Positions 10,460-19,079 of a stretch of DNA of 64,000 nucleotides are shown here, one piece after another. The notes beneath the pieces were generated by a model that saw nothing but the letters and a program-made list of their open reading frames with translations, made no database searches and was not told where the DNA came from. Position 1 is the first letter of the stretch. Every line of letters begins with the position of its first letter. The position numbers and the translations under genes were made by a program. Origin of the DNA: Gaiella occulta (lineage in GTDB: Bacteria; Actinomycetota; Thermoleophilia; Gaiellales; Gaiellaceae); assembly GCF_003351045.1 (NCBI RefSeq), contig NZ_QQZY01000009.1, positions 1-64,000 of the forward strand, given 5' to 3'.

Positions 10460-10903
10460 CTATCGGCTCGGCGGTGACGGGTGTGGGCCGTCTTCGTGCC
10501 GTCTCTGTGTCGTGCGCGCGCAGCCGGCGACGGGGCGGGCGGCCGTGGCGCCACAGTCCTCGAGCCGGGCGAGCCGCGACAGGGTGCGCCGGTGGTGGGC
10601 GACGAGCCGGTAGCAGCGGTCGGCGAGCCCCGGCAGCCGCTCGGCCGCGGCTGCGAGAACGGCTGCGTGCGGGAGCTGTCGCAACAGCGGCGGCAGTGCG
10701 GCGCCGCCCGAGCGCCTGCGCCCGCGGTCGTCGACGACGTGCACGGACGCCGCCCGCTCGGCCGGCGAGAGATCGCGCAGGAGCACGGCGCCCAGCTCCG
10801 AGTCGATCGGAACGACCGAGACCCCGGTCCGGGTCGCGACATGGCCGGCAAGCCGGACGCAGATGCCACAGCCGCCGTCGTAGAGGACGGTGAGGGCGCC
10901 CAT
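10460..10903 (-). CDS. DCC-family (DUF393) thiol-disulfide oxidoreductase-like protein
   Basis: A 147-residue protein with the DUF393 signature VLYDGGCGICVRLA (a CxxC that could be redox active) at residues 5-18, followed by the typical VVPID, HVVDDRG and YRLVAHHR segments. The family is thioredoxin-like; substrates are unknown. The ATG at 10903 is preferred over the ATG at 10924 because a TACGGT hexamer (minus strand, 10915-10910) sits 6 bases upstream, the leaderless spacing seen across this window. It is divergent from phoH. Confidence 0.82.
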   Translation of the reverse strand: MGALTVLYDGGCGICVRLAGHVATRTGVSVVPIDSELGAVLLRDLSPAERAASVHVVDDRGRRRSGGAALPPLLRQLPHAAVLAAAAERLPGLADRCYRLVAHHRRTLSRLARLEDCGATAARPVAGCARTTQRRHEDGPHPSPPSR

Positions 10904-10909
10904 GCGGAC

Positions 10910-10933
10910 ACCGTAGCGGCCCATCCCTACACT
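10910..10933. promoter_or_regulatory. Divergent -10 pair between the DCC gene and phoH
   Basis: Minus-strand TACGGT (10915-10910) lies 6 bases before the ATG at 10903. Plus-strand TACACT (10928-10933) lies 7 bases before the GTG at 10941. No Shine-Dalgarno fits in either gap. Confidence 0.6.
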
Positions 10934-10940
10934 GAGACCG

Positions 10941-11896
<956 letters not shown>

Positions 11897-11900
<4 letters not shown>

Positions 11901-12283
11901 TCGACGTCGAGGTCGACAATCGCAGCGGCGTCGCGGTCGACGCGGCCGCCGCCGTCGCGCTCGCCCGCCGTGTGCTCGCCGAGGAGGGGATCGAGCAGGC
12001 GGAGCTCGGCATCGCGTTCGTCGGCCCTGACGAGATCCGCGCCCTGAAGGCCGAGCATCTCGGTGTCGACGAGGCGACCGACGTCCTCTCGTTCCCGATC
12101 GACGGCCGCGACGAGCTGCCCGAAGGCGTGCCGCGGGCGCTCGGCGACGTCGTCGTCTGCCCGCAGGTCGTGGGCGACGAATGGCGCTGGCCGCTCGTGC
12201 ACGGTCTTCTCCACCTGCTCGGCTACGGCCACGGCAGGGAGATGGAGTCGCGCGAGCGCGCGCTGCTCGGGATGACGGCATGA
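11897..12283 (+). CDS. ybeY: Endoribonuclease YbeY (rRNA maturation)
   Basis: A 128-residue zinc-dependent endoribonuclease involved in 16S rRNA 3'-end maturation and ribosome quality control. The catalytic zinc motif is intact: HGLLHLLGYGH (H-x3-H-x5-H) near residue 105. The upstream conserved block TDVLSFPID is also present. Start GTG 11897 overlaps the phoH stop (GTGA). Its own TGA overlaps the ATG of the next gene (ATGA), indicating translational coupling through the operon. Confidence 0.93.
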
Positions 12284-13011
12284 GCCCGGTCCCGGGGCGC
12301 CGGCCGCCGTCGATCCTCGAGAGCTTCAACGTCGCCTTCGAGGGCATCATCCACGTGCTGCGCACGCAGCGGAACATGCGGATCCACTTCGTGATCGCGG
12401 TCGCCGTGCTGATCGCCGCGCTCGCCGTCGACGTGTCGAAGATCGAGCTGATCGTGCTGCTGCTCTCGATCGCGTTCGTGCTCATCGCCGAGATGATCAA
12501 CACCGCCGTGGAAGCCGCCGTCGACATCGCGTCGACGTCGTTCGACCCGATGGCGAAGCTCGCCAAGGACATCGCCGCCGGCGCGGTGCTGATCGCCTCG
12601 GTCAACGCGCTCGCCGTCGGCTACCTCGTCTTCTCCGGCCAGGTCGCCGACCGCAGCAACAACTTCCTCGACCGGCTCTCGAAGACACCCGCCGAGCTCA
12701 CGCTCGTGGCGCTCGTGATCGTGATCGTGCTCGTCATCTCGATGAAGGCGCTCTCCGGCCGCGGCACGCCGTTGCGCGGCGGCTGGCCGTCCGGCCACTC
12801 CGCCGTCGCGTTCGCCGGCTGGATGGCGATCACCCTCACCCTCCAGAGCTCCGAGCACCGCTTCCTCGTCTCGTCGCTCGCGTTCATCCTCGCATTCCTC
12901 GTCGCCCAGACCCGCATCGAGTCGGGCGTCCATTCCACGCTCGAGGTGCTCACCGGCGGTACGCTCGGCGCCATCGTGTCGCTCGTCATCTTCCAGGTGT
13001 TCTCCGCATGA
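12280..13011 (+). CDS. Fusion of DgkA-type lipid kinase and PAP2 phosphatase domains
   Basis: A 243-residue membrane protein. Residues about 10-125 match diacylglycerol/undecaprenol kinase (DgkA): R-rich start, three membrane helices and the active-site signature AEMINTAVEAAVD. Residues about 145-240 match a PAP2-type phosphatase: PSGHSAVAFAGW (second motif) and RIESGVHSTLEVLTGG (third motif, with the catalytic His). The first PAP2 motif is less clear. Kinase and phosphatase for lipid-phosphate substrates thus lie on one chain, plausibly for undecaprenol/undecaprenyl pyrophosphate recycling. DgkA next to ybeY and era is common; the added phosphatase domain is notable. Start overlaps ybeY (ATGA). 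Confidence 0.88.
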   Translation: MSPVPGRRPPSILESFNVAFEGIIHVLRTQRNMRIHFVIAVAVLIAALAVDVSKIELIVLLLSIAFVLIAEMINTAVEAAVDIASTSFDPMAKLAKDIAAGAVLIASVNALAVGYLVFSGQVADRSNNFLDRLSKTPAELTLVALVIVIVLVISMKALSGRGTPLRGGWPSGHSAVAFAGWMAITLTLQSSEHRFLVSSLAFILAFLVAQTRIESGVHSTLEVLTGGTLGAIVSLVIFQVFSA

Positions 13012-13382
13012 GCGACGACGAGCTGCTCGCCCGCGCCGACGCGATCGCTGCGCGCGCCTACGCGCCGTACTCCCGCTTCCACGTCGGCTGCGCCGTGCTC
13101 ACACGCGGCGGCCGCGTCGTCGAGGGCGTCAACGTCGAGAACGCCGCCTACCCGCTCGGGGTCTGCGCCGAGCGGACGGCGCTCTCGCGCGCCGTCGTCG
13201 AGGGCTTCCGCCCCGGCGACTTCACGGTCGCGGCGATCACCGCGTCACCGTGCGGCGGCTGCCGGCAGTGGCTCGCCGAGATGGGCGTCGAGCGGGTCGT
13301 CTTCCGCAACGGCGGCCGCGTCGTGCGCATGACCGTCGACGAGCTGCTGCCGGAGCGGTTCGACGCGGGTGAGCCGGCGTGA
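13008..13382 (+). CDS. cdd: Cytidine deaminase
   Basis: A 124-residue zinc-dependent cytidine deaminase of pyrimidine salvage (cytidine to uridine). The zinc-binding and catalytic motifs are complete: CAERTALSRAV (Cys and catalytic Glu) and PCGGCRQWL (two Cys). The N-terminal YAPYSRFHVGCAVL and NVENAAYPLG blocks are typical. The ATG overlaps the preceding stop, and the TGA overlaps the GTG of era, so it is embedded in the operon. Confidence 0.95.
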   Translation: MSDDELLARADAIAARAYAPYSRFHVGCAVLTRGGRVVEGVNVENAAYPLGVCAERTALSRAVVEGFRPGDFTVAAITASPCGGCRQWLAEMGVERVVFRNGGRVVRMTVDELLPERFDAGEPA

Positions 13383-14239
13383 GATCGGGCTTCGTCGCGG
13401 TTGCCGGGCGGCCGAACGTGGGCAAGTCGACGCTCGTCAACGCCCTCTGCGGCGACAAGGTCGCGATCACCTCCAGGGTGCCGAACACGACGCGGCGTCG
13501 CATCTTCGGCGTCGCGAACGGGCCCGACTGGCAGCTCGTGCTCGCCGACCTGCCCGGCTTCCAGCGGCCGATGGACGCGCTCACCGAGAAGATGCAGGAG
13601 ACGGTCGACGGCTCGTTCGAGGACGTCGACGTCGTCCTGCTCGTCGTCTCGGCACGCGACCGCATCGGCGCCGGCGACCGCTTCGTCGCGCGGCGGGTGT
13701 TCTCCCTGGGGGTGCCGGTGATCATCGCGGTGAACAAGATCGACCGTCTCAAGCACGGCCACGTCGCGTCCCAGATGAAGGCCGCGGCGACGCTCGGCGA
13801 CTTCCACGCGCTGCACCCGGTGAGCGCGCTCACGAAGGACGGGATCGGGGCATTGCGCGACGACCTCGTGCAGCTGCTGCCGGAGGGCCCGCGCTACTTC
13901 CCGCTCGAGCAGACGACCGATCTGACGACTGGGAGCCGGATCGCCGAGGTCGTGCGCGAGAAGGCGCTCCATCTGACCCGGGACGAGGTGCCGCACGCGA
14001 TCACGGTCGAGGTGGACGAGATCGGGGACAAGGTCGTGCGCGCCTTCGTGCTCGTGGAGACGGAGTCGCAGAAGGGGATCCTCGTCGGCAAGAAGGGCGC
14101 GATGATCCGCGAGATCGGCTCGCGTGCCCGGCCGGAGGTGGAGAAGCTGCTCGGCCACCCGGTCTTCCTCGAGCTCGTCGTCAAGGTGCGGCCGAAGTGG
14201 CGGCGCGACCCGAAGATGCTGGAGCGGCTCGGGCTGTAG
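13379..14239 (+). CDS. era: GTPase Era (16S rRNA binding)
   Basis: A 286-residue Era GTPase acting in 30S subunit assembly. The G-domain motifs are GRPNVGKST (P-loop), DLPGF (in place of DTPG) and NKID. The Era-specific effector NTTRRRI and the C-terminal KH domain (GILVGKKGAMIREIGSRARPEVEKLLG) follow. The GTG at 13379 overlaps the cdd stop, and the frame starts directly with RSGFVAVAGRPNVGKS, as expected. It is the last gene of the phoH operon. The 186 bases after its stop show no clear gene. Confidence 0.96.
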   Translation: MRSGFVAVAGRPNVGKSTLVNALCGDKVAITSRVPNTTRRRIFGVANGPDWQLVLADLPGFQRPMDALTEKMQETVDGSFEDVDVVLLVVSARDRIGAGDRFVARRVFSLGVPVIIAVNKIDRLKHGHVASQMKAAATLGDFHALHPVSALTKDGIGALRDDLVQLLPEGPRYFPLEQTTDLTTGSRIAEVVREKALHLTRDEVPHAITVEVDEIGDKVVRAFVLVETESQKGILVGKKGAMIREIGSRARPEVEKLLGHPVFLELVVKVRPKWRRDPKMLERLGL

Positions 14240-14425
14240 GAGCGGGGCGTGCCACGCTGGGGCGGAGGCCCCGTTCGAGTGAGAGCATGCTGGCGCAGGC
14301 GAGGTTGCCGGCTCTCGCAGCAGTCGTGTTCGCGCTCAGATGCACGGGGGTGCGACCGAGACGGTTGCAGGCCGGAGGCCTGTCCCGGACGAGACGAGCA
14401 GCGCGGGAGGCTCCTCCTCGAGGCG

Positions 14426-14960
14426 TCAGCGCGCGACGGCGAAGAGCCGCCATGCGCCCGGAATGCCTTTGAGCTGGTGTTCGCCTCTGTCCGCGAACAT
14501 GAGGCTCGAGCCGGCGACGAGATCCTCGACCGTGCTCGAGACGAGCACCTCGCCGGAAGCCGCGAGCGACGAGATGCGTGCTCCGATCGAGACCGCGATC
14601 CCGGCGATCTTGCCGTCGCTCACCTCGCACTCGCCGGTGTGGAGTCCGGCCCGGATCTCGATTCCGAGCGCCCGCAGCGCGTCGCGAATCGCGGAGGCGT
14701 CCTGGACGGCGCGGGCCGCCACGCCGAGTCGCCGAGCCGCGACGCCAGCTCGGTCGAGCCGACGATGTCCGTGAAGAGGATCGTCGCGAGCACCCGCTCC
14801 GAACCGCCGTTTCGGCTCGGGCGCGAGACGCAACCCGCGGTCGCCTCCGTCGTCGCACGGTGGGCCTCGTCGTCGACCCAGGTGTAGACGCCGCGGAGCT
14901 CCGGCAGTTCGACGACCTCGGCTCCTCCATCGAGCCGCCTGCCGCCACGAGCCCGCTCGC
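14426..14960 (-). pseudogene. Decayed class III adenylate/guanylate cyclase gene
   Basis: Minus-strand remnant read in two frames. One frame (about 14960-14710) gives RVLATILFTDIVGSTELASRLGDSAW, the start of a class III cyclase homology domain with its first metal Asp. The other frame (14833-14426) gives ARAVQDASAIRDALRALGIEIRAGLHTGE to LKGIPGAWRLFAVAR, the domain's second half. About 30-35 residues expected between them, including the second metal Asp (TGDGF-type motif), are missing, and the frame changes at the junction. A shift plus a deletion cannot give an active cyclase. Upstream LPELRGVYTW hints that the parent carried an N-terminal hydrolase-type domain. Confidence 0.75.
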
Positions 14961-14999
14961 GACCTGCGAGCGGCCCCGGCCGGGGCGCCGCGCGCAGCC

Positions 15000-15389
15000 T
15001 CAGTCCACGGACAGCAGGTCGACCACGAACACGAGCGGCTCGTGCGGCTCGATCACGCCGCCGGCGCCGCGCGCGCCGTAGGCCATGGCGGACGGGATCG
15101 TGAGCTTGCGGCGTCCACCGACCTTCATTCCCTGCACGCCCGCGTCCCAGCCCGGGATCACCTGGCCCTTGCCGAGCTTGAACTGAAACGGCCGGCCGCG
15201 GTCCCACGAGGCATCGAACTCCGCGCCCGTGGAGAACGCGACTCCGGCGTAGTGCACCGAGACCTTCTTGCCGCTGACGGCCTCGTCGCCGTCGCCGACG
15301 ACGATGTCGTCGATGCCGAGCTCGAAGGGGATGTCTCCCTCGGGCTTGTCGATCTGCGGCCGTTCGAGTGGCAAGGCGGGCTCTCTCAC
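15000..15389 (-). CDS. FKBP-type peptidyl-prolyl cis-trans isomerase
   Basis: A 129-residue single-domain FKBP rotamase that speeds proline isomerisation in protein folding. The domain covers about residues 30-129: VSVHYAGVAFSTGAEFDASW, FQFKLGKGQVIPGWDAGVQGMKVGGRRKLTIP and VFVVDLLSVD. No signal peptide is seen, so it is probably cytoplasmic. The GTG at 15389 is the likeliest start; the frame extends upstream through the neighbouring gene. It lies 11 bases downstream of the flavin/F420 oxidoreductase on the same strand and may be co-transcribed with it. Confidence 0.9.
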   Translation of the reverse strand: MREPALPLERPQIDKPEGDIPFELGIDDIVVGDGDEAVSGKKVSVHYAGVAFSTGAEFDASWDRGRPFQFKLGKGQVIPGWDAGVQGMKVGGRRKLTIPSAMAYGARGAGGVIEPHEPLVFVVDLLSVD

Positions 15390-15400
15390 GGTGCGCTGCG

Positions 15401-15793
15401 TCAGTGGACGCGCTGCACGTCGGGAGCGATCCTCAGGATCACGCGCTCCGACTGGATGTTCGCCGGGTCGTAGTCGCGTCCCAGGTACTTCCGGGCCAGC
15501 GCGTCGATGTGCGCCCGCGCCTTCGGGCCGTGGACGGTCTCGACGACGCGACCGCGCACCTCGGCGTACGAGTACGGGTCGTCCTTCACCCAGACCGTGA
15601 CCGTCACCCGCGGGTCGCGCTCGACCGCCTTGAACTTGGCGCGATGCACCTCGGTGTTGATGAGGACGTGGTCGTCGTCGGCGTCGACCCACATCACGTG
15701 CGTCATCGCGTGCCCCGAGGCGAGATGGGTCGTGAAGGCTGCGAAGTTCGCAGCCCGGGCGAGGTCGCGGATCGCGGGGTCGAGCGCTCCCAT
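15401..15793 (-). CDS. PPOX-class F420/FMN-dependent oxidoreductase
   Basis: A 130-residue split-barrel flavin-binding protein of the pyridoxamine 5'-phosphate oxidase superfamily, of the actinobacterial F420-dependent type. Typical features are AFTTHLASGHAMTHVMWVDAD near the N-terminus, VLINTEVHRAKFKAVERDPRV and VTVWVKDD-YSYAEVRGRVV. The ATG at 15793 is chosen over one at 15805 because the upstream ATG lies inside a TATGAT -10 box (15806-15801, minus strand), which is 7 bases before 15793. Cofactor preference (F420 or FMN) cannot be read from the sequence. Confidence 0.85.
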   Translation of the reverse strand: MGALDPAIRDLARAANFAAFTTHLASGHAMTHVMWVDADDDHVLINTEVHRAKFKAVERDPRVTVTVWVKDDPYSYAEVRGRVVETVHGPKARAHIDALARKYLGRDYDPANIQSERVILRIAPDVQRVH

Positions 15794-15800
15794 CGCAGCG

Positions 15801-15818
15801 ATCATACGGGGCTACACT
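15801..15818. promoter_or_regulatory. Compact divergent -10 boxes, PPOX gene and deoC
   Basis: TATGAT on the minus strand (15806-15801) and TACACT on the plus strand (15813-15818) are only 6 bases apart. They lie 7 and 6 bases before the respective ATGs (15793, 15825), so the two polymerases would compete for one site. Confidence 0.6.
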
Positions 15819-15824
15819 CAGCCG

Positions 15825-16763
15825 ATGGCGCAGGCACCTGCACTCCCGCGCGGCTTCGAGTTGCCGCTCGAGCCGCGATTGCCGCGGATCGGCGCCATCG
15901 ACGCGGTCGCGCTCGAGGCGCGGGCGGGCGAGCTCGCGAAGCGCTCGATCAAGAAGGACGCGAAGCTCGCCGCCCTCGATCTCTCGATCCGGATGATGGA
16001 CCTGACGACGCTCGAGGGCGCGGACACGCCGGGGAAGGTGGCCGCTCTCTGCTCGAAGGCGATGCGGCCCGACCCGACCGACCCGAGCATCCCGTCGGTG
16101 GCGGCCGTCTGCGTCTACCCGAACCTCGTCGCGGTGGCGAAGGAGCGCCTCGCCGGCTCCGCCGTCAAGGTCGCGTCGGTTGCCACGGCGTTCCCGTCGG
16201 GCCAGTCTCCCCTCGCCGTCAAGCTCGCCGACGTCTCCGCCGCCGTCGAGCTGGGCGCGGACGAGATCGACATGGTGATCGACCGCGGCGCGTTCCTCTC
16301 GGGCCGCTACGCCAAGGTGTTCGACGAGATCGTCGAGGTCAAGGCCGCCTGTGGCGAGGCGCACCTGAAGGTGATCCTCGAGACCGGGGAGCTCGGCAGC
16401 TACGACAACGTCCGGCGCGCGTCGCTGCTCGCGATGGCCGCCGGCGCCGACTTCATCAAGACCTCGACCGGCAAGGTGGCCCCGGCCGCGACCCTTCCCG
16501 TCACGCTCTGCATGCTCGAGGCGATCCGCGACGTCCACGACGAGACCGGGCGTATCGTCGGCATGAAGCCCGCGGGCGGCATCCGCAGCGCCAGGCAGGC
16601 GATCCAGTACCTCTGCGTGCTCAACGAGACGCTCGGCTCCGCGTGGATGACGCCCGCGCTCTTCCGCTTCGGCGCCTCCTCGCTGCTGAACGACGTGCTC
16701 ATGCAGATCCGCAAGCAGCGAACGGGCGCCTACCAGTCCGGCGACTACTTCACGATCGACTGA
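15825..16763 (+). CDS. deoC: Deoxyribose-phosphate aldolase
   Basis: A 312-residue class I aldolase cleaving 2-deoxyribose 5-phosphate to glyceraldehyde 3-phosphate and acetaldehyde. The Schiff-base lysine is K212 in FIKTSTGK and the second active-site lysine is K248 in GMKPAGGIRS; AVCVYPNLV and EIDMVID are also conserved. The N-terminal extension makes it longer than the E. coli enzyme, as in other high-GC members. It is followed with a TGATG overlap by an aldehyde dehydrogenase, which could oxidise the acetaldehyde released. TACACT lies 6 bases before the ATG. Confidence 0.95.
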   Translation: MAQAPALPRGFELPLEPRLPRIGAIDAVALEARAGELAKRSIKKDAKLAALDLSIRMMDLTTLEGADTPGKVAALCSKAMRPDPTDPSIPSVAAVCVYPNLVAVAKERLAGSAVKVASVATAFPSGQSPLAVKLADVSAAVELGADEIDMVIDRGAFLSGRYAKVFDEIVEVKAACGEAHLKVILETGELGSYDNVRRASLLAMAAGADFIKTSTGKVAPAATLPVTLCMLEAIRDVHDETGRIVGMKPAGGIRSARQAIQYLCVLNETLGSAWMTPALFRFGASSLLNDVLMQIRKQRTGAYQSGDYFTID

Positions 16764-18244
16764 TGAGCGACGTCGAGAAGAGCGAGCGCACCGCCGTGCC
16801 CGCGCCGTTCCAGTGGGAGTACGCGCCCGCGCCCGAGGCGCGCGACGCCGTCTCGCTGCGGGAGCGCTACGGCCTCTTCATCGGCGGGGAGCATGTCGAG
16901 CCCCGGTCGGGCTCGTTCTTCCCGACCATCTCGCCGTCGACAGAGGAGCAGCTCGCCGAGGTCGCGCAGGCGGGGGCGGAGGACGTCGACCTCGCCGTCG
17001 CCGCAGCGCGCGCGGCGTTCGAGGACGGCTGGTCGTCGCTTGCGCCCTGCGGGCGCGCCAAGTACCTGTTCCGCATCGCGCGCATCCTGCAGGAGCGCGC
17101 GCGCGAGCTCGCGGTCGCCGAGTCCCTCGACGGCGGCAAGCCGATCAAGGAGTCGCGCGACGTCGACGTGCCGCTCGCCGCCGCGCACTTCTTCTACTAC
17201 GCGGGCTGGGCCGACAAGCTCGAGTACGCGTTCCCGAACCGGACGCCGCGGCCGCTCGGGGTCGCCGCCCAGATCATCCCGTGGAACTTCCCGCTCCTGA
17301 TGCTCGCCTGGAAGATCGCTCCGGCGCTCGCGTGCGGCAACACCGTGGTGCTCAAGCCGGCCGAGACGACGCCGCTGACCGCGCTCATCTTCACCGACAT
17401 CTGCCGGCAGGCGGAGCTGCCACCCGGGGTCGTCAACATCGTCACCGGCGACGGCTCGACCGGCGCGCACATGGTCGGGCACCCGGGCGTCGACAAGGTC
17501 GCGTTCACGGGCTCCACCGACGTCGGCAAGGCGATCCAGCGCAAGCTCGCCGGCAGCGGCACGAAGCTCACGCTCGAGCTCGGCGGCAAGGCCGCCAACA
17601 TCGTCTTCGACGACTGCGCGCTCGACCAGGCGGTGGAGGGGATCGTCAACGGCATCTACTTCAACCAGGGCCACGTCTGCTGCGCCGGCTCGCGGCTGCT
17701 CGTGCAGGAGTCGATCGCCGAGCCGCTCGTCGCGAAGCTGAAGCGCCGGCTCGAGACGCTGCGACTCGGAGACCCGCTCGACAAGAACACCGACATCGGT
17801 GCCATCAACTCGAAGGCGCAGCTCGAGAAGATCCGCGCGCTCGTCGCGAGCGGGGAGGAGGAGGGGGCCGAGATCTACCAGCCGCCGTGCGTGCTGCCCG
17901 AGAAGGGCTACTGGTTCGCGCCGACCGTGTTCACGAACGTGGCGCAGAGCTACCGCATCGCCCAGGAGGAGATCTTCGGGCCGGTGCTGTCGGTGATGAC
18001 GTTCCGCACACCGGAGGAGGCGCTCGAGAAGGCGAACAACACGCCCTACGGCCTCTCCGCGGGCATCTGGACGGAGAAGGGCTCGCGCATCCTCTGGATG
18101 GCGCAGCGGCTGCGGGCGGGCGTCGTGTGGGCGAACACCTTCAACCGCTTCGACCCGGCCTCGCCGTTCGGGGGCTACAAGGAGTCCGGCTTCGGCCGCG
18201 AGGGCGGCCGCCACGGGCTCGAGGCGTACCTGAGGTTCGAGTGA
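16763..18244 (+). CDS. Aldehyde dehydrogenase (NAD(P)+), full length
   Basis: A 493-residue ALDH with all key parts: PWNFPLLM (oxyanion-region Asn), the cofactor segment FTGSTDVGK, general base Glu272 in LELGGK, nucleophile Cys306 in NQGHVCCAGS, and EIFGPVLSV. It should oxidise an aldehyde to its acid. Being translationally linked to deoC, acetaldehyde is the natural candidate substrate (inference). The first 30 residues are family-unrelated and may be disordered. The stop overlaps the GTG of a half-length paralog, forming a three-gene deoC-aldH-aldH unit. Confidence 0.94.
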   Translation: MSDVEKSERTAVPAPFQWEYAPAPEARDAVSLRERYGLFIGGEHVEPRSGSFFPTISPSTEEQLAEVAQAGAEDVDLAVAAARAAFEDGWSSLAPCGRAKYLFRIARILQERARELAVAESLDGGKPIKESRDVDVPLAAAHFFYYAGWADKLEYAFPNRTPRPLGVAAQIIPWNFPLLMLAWKIAPALACGNTVVLKPAETTPLTALIFTDICRQAELPPGVVNIVTGDGSTGAHMVGHPGVDKVAFTGSTDVGKAIQRKLAGSGTKLTLELGGKAANIVFDDCALDQAVEGIVNGIYFNQGHVCCAGSRLLVQESIAEPLVAKLKRRLETLRLGDPLDKNTDIGAINSKAQLEKIRALVASGEEEGAEIYQPPCVLPEKGYWFAPTVFTNVAQSYRIAQEEIFGPVLSVMTFRTPEEALEKANNTPYGLSAGIWTEKGSRILWMAQRLRAGVVWANTFNRFDPASPFGGYKESGFGREGGRHGLEAYLRFE

Positions 18245-19041
18245 GCGGCCGGCTGCCCGTGCGCAAGACGTACAAGCTGTTCATCGGCGGCGCGTTCCCG
18301 CGCTCGGAGTCCGGCCGCAGCTACGAGGCAGCGGGGCGGAACGTCGCCCGCGCCTCGCGCAAGGACGCGCGCGACGCGGTCAGGGCCGCGCGCGACGCGT
18401 TTCCGAAGTGGGCCTCTGCGACTGCCTACAACCGCGGCCAGGTGCTGTACCGGCTCGCCGAGATGATGGAGGCGCGGGCCGGCGACCTCGCCGCCGTGTG
18501 CTCCGGCCGCGACGAGGTCGAGGCGGCGATCGACCGCGTCGTCTGGTACGCCGGCTGGGCCGACAAGCTGCCGCAGGTGCTCGGCGGCGCGAACCCGGTG
18601 GCGGGCCCGTACTTCAACTTCACCGTGCCCGAGCCGACCGGTGTCGTCGCGATCGTCGCCCCCGACGAGCCGGCGCTGCTCGGACTCGTCTCGCGCCTCG
18701 CGCCGGGAATCGTGGGCGGCAACGCCGTCGTCGCGGTTGCGTCGGAGACGCACCCCGTCGCCGCGATCGAGCTGGCCGAGGCGATCGCCACCTCCGACCT
18801 GCCGGGCGGCGTCGTCAACGTCCTCACCGGCTTGCGCGCCGAGCTCGCGCCGGTGCTCGCCGCCCACATGGACGTGAACGCGATCGACCTCAGCGGCGCA
18901 GACGGCGACACGGCCGAGCTCGAGCGCCTCGCCGCGGGCAACGTCAAGCGTGTCGTCCACGGCGTCGTCGACGGCCAGAGCCCGTGGGAGATCCAGGCGT
19001 TCCTCGAGCTGAAGACCGTCTGGCATCCGGTCGGCGCCTAG
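18241..19041 (+). CDS. Half-length aldehyde dehydrogenase-like protein without catalytic domain
   Basis: A 266-residue ALDH-fold protein. It covers the N-terminal and cofactor-binding part (YKLFIGGAFPRSESGRSYE, YAGWADKLPQVLGG, PTGVVAIVAPDEPALLGLV, GGVVNVLTG) but ends where the catalytic domain should begin. There is no ELGGK Glu and no catalytic Cys, and the substrate loop PWNFP reads as APDEP. The reading frame is clean, with high GC at third positions, and starts at a GTG overlapping the upstream ALDH stop, so it looks maintained rather than decayed. It could be a structural or regulatory partner of the full-length enzyme (inference). Confidence 0.85.
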   Translation: MSGRLPVRKTYKLFIGGAFPRSESGRSYEAAGRNVARASRKDARDAVRAARDAFPKWASATAYNRGQVLYRLAEMMEARAGDLAAVCSGRDEVEAAIDRVVWYAGWADKLPQVLGGANPVAGPYFNFTVPEPTGVVAIVAPDEPALLGLVSRLAPGIVGGNAVVAVASETHPVAAIELAEAIATSDLPGGVVNVLTGLRAELAPVLAAHMDVNAIDLSGADGDTAELERLAAGNVKRVVHGVVDGQSPWEIQAFLELKTVWHPVGA

Positions 19042-19079
19042 CCTGCCGGCGGCGTCCGCGCCGAGTAGCATCCCCGGCA

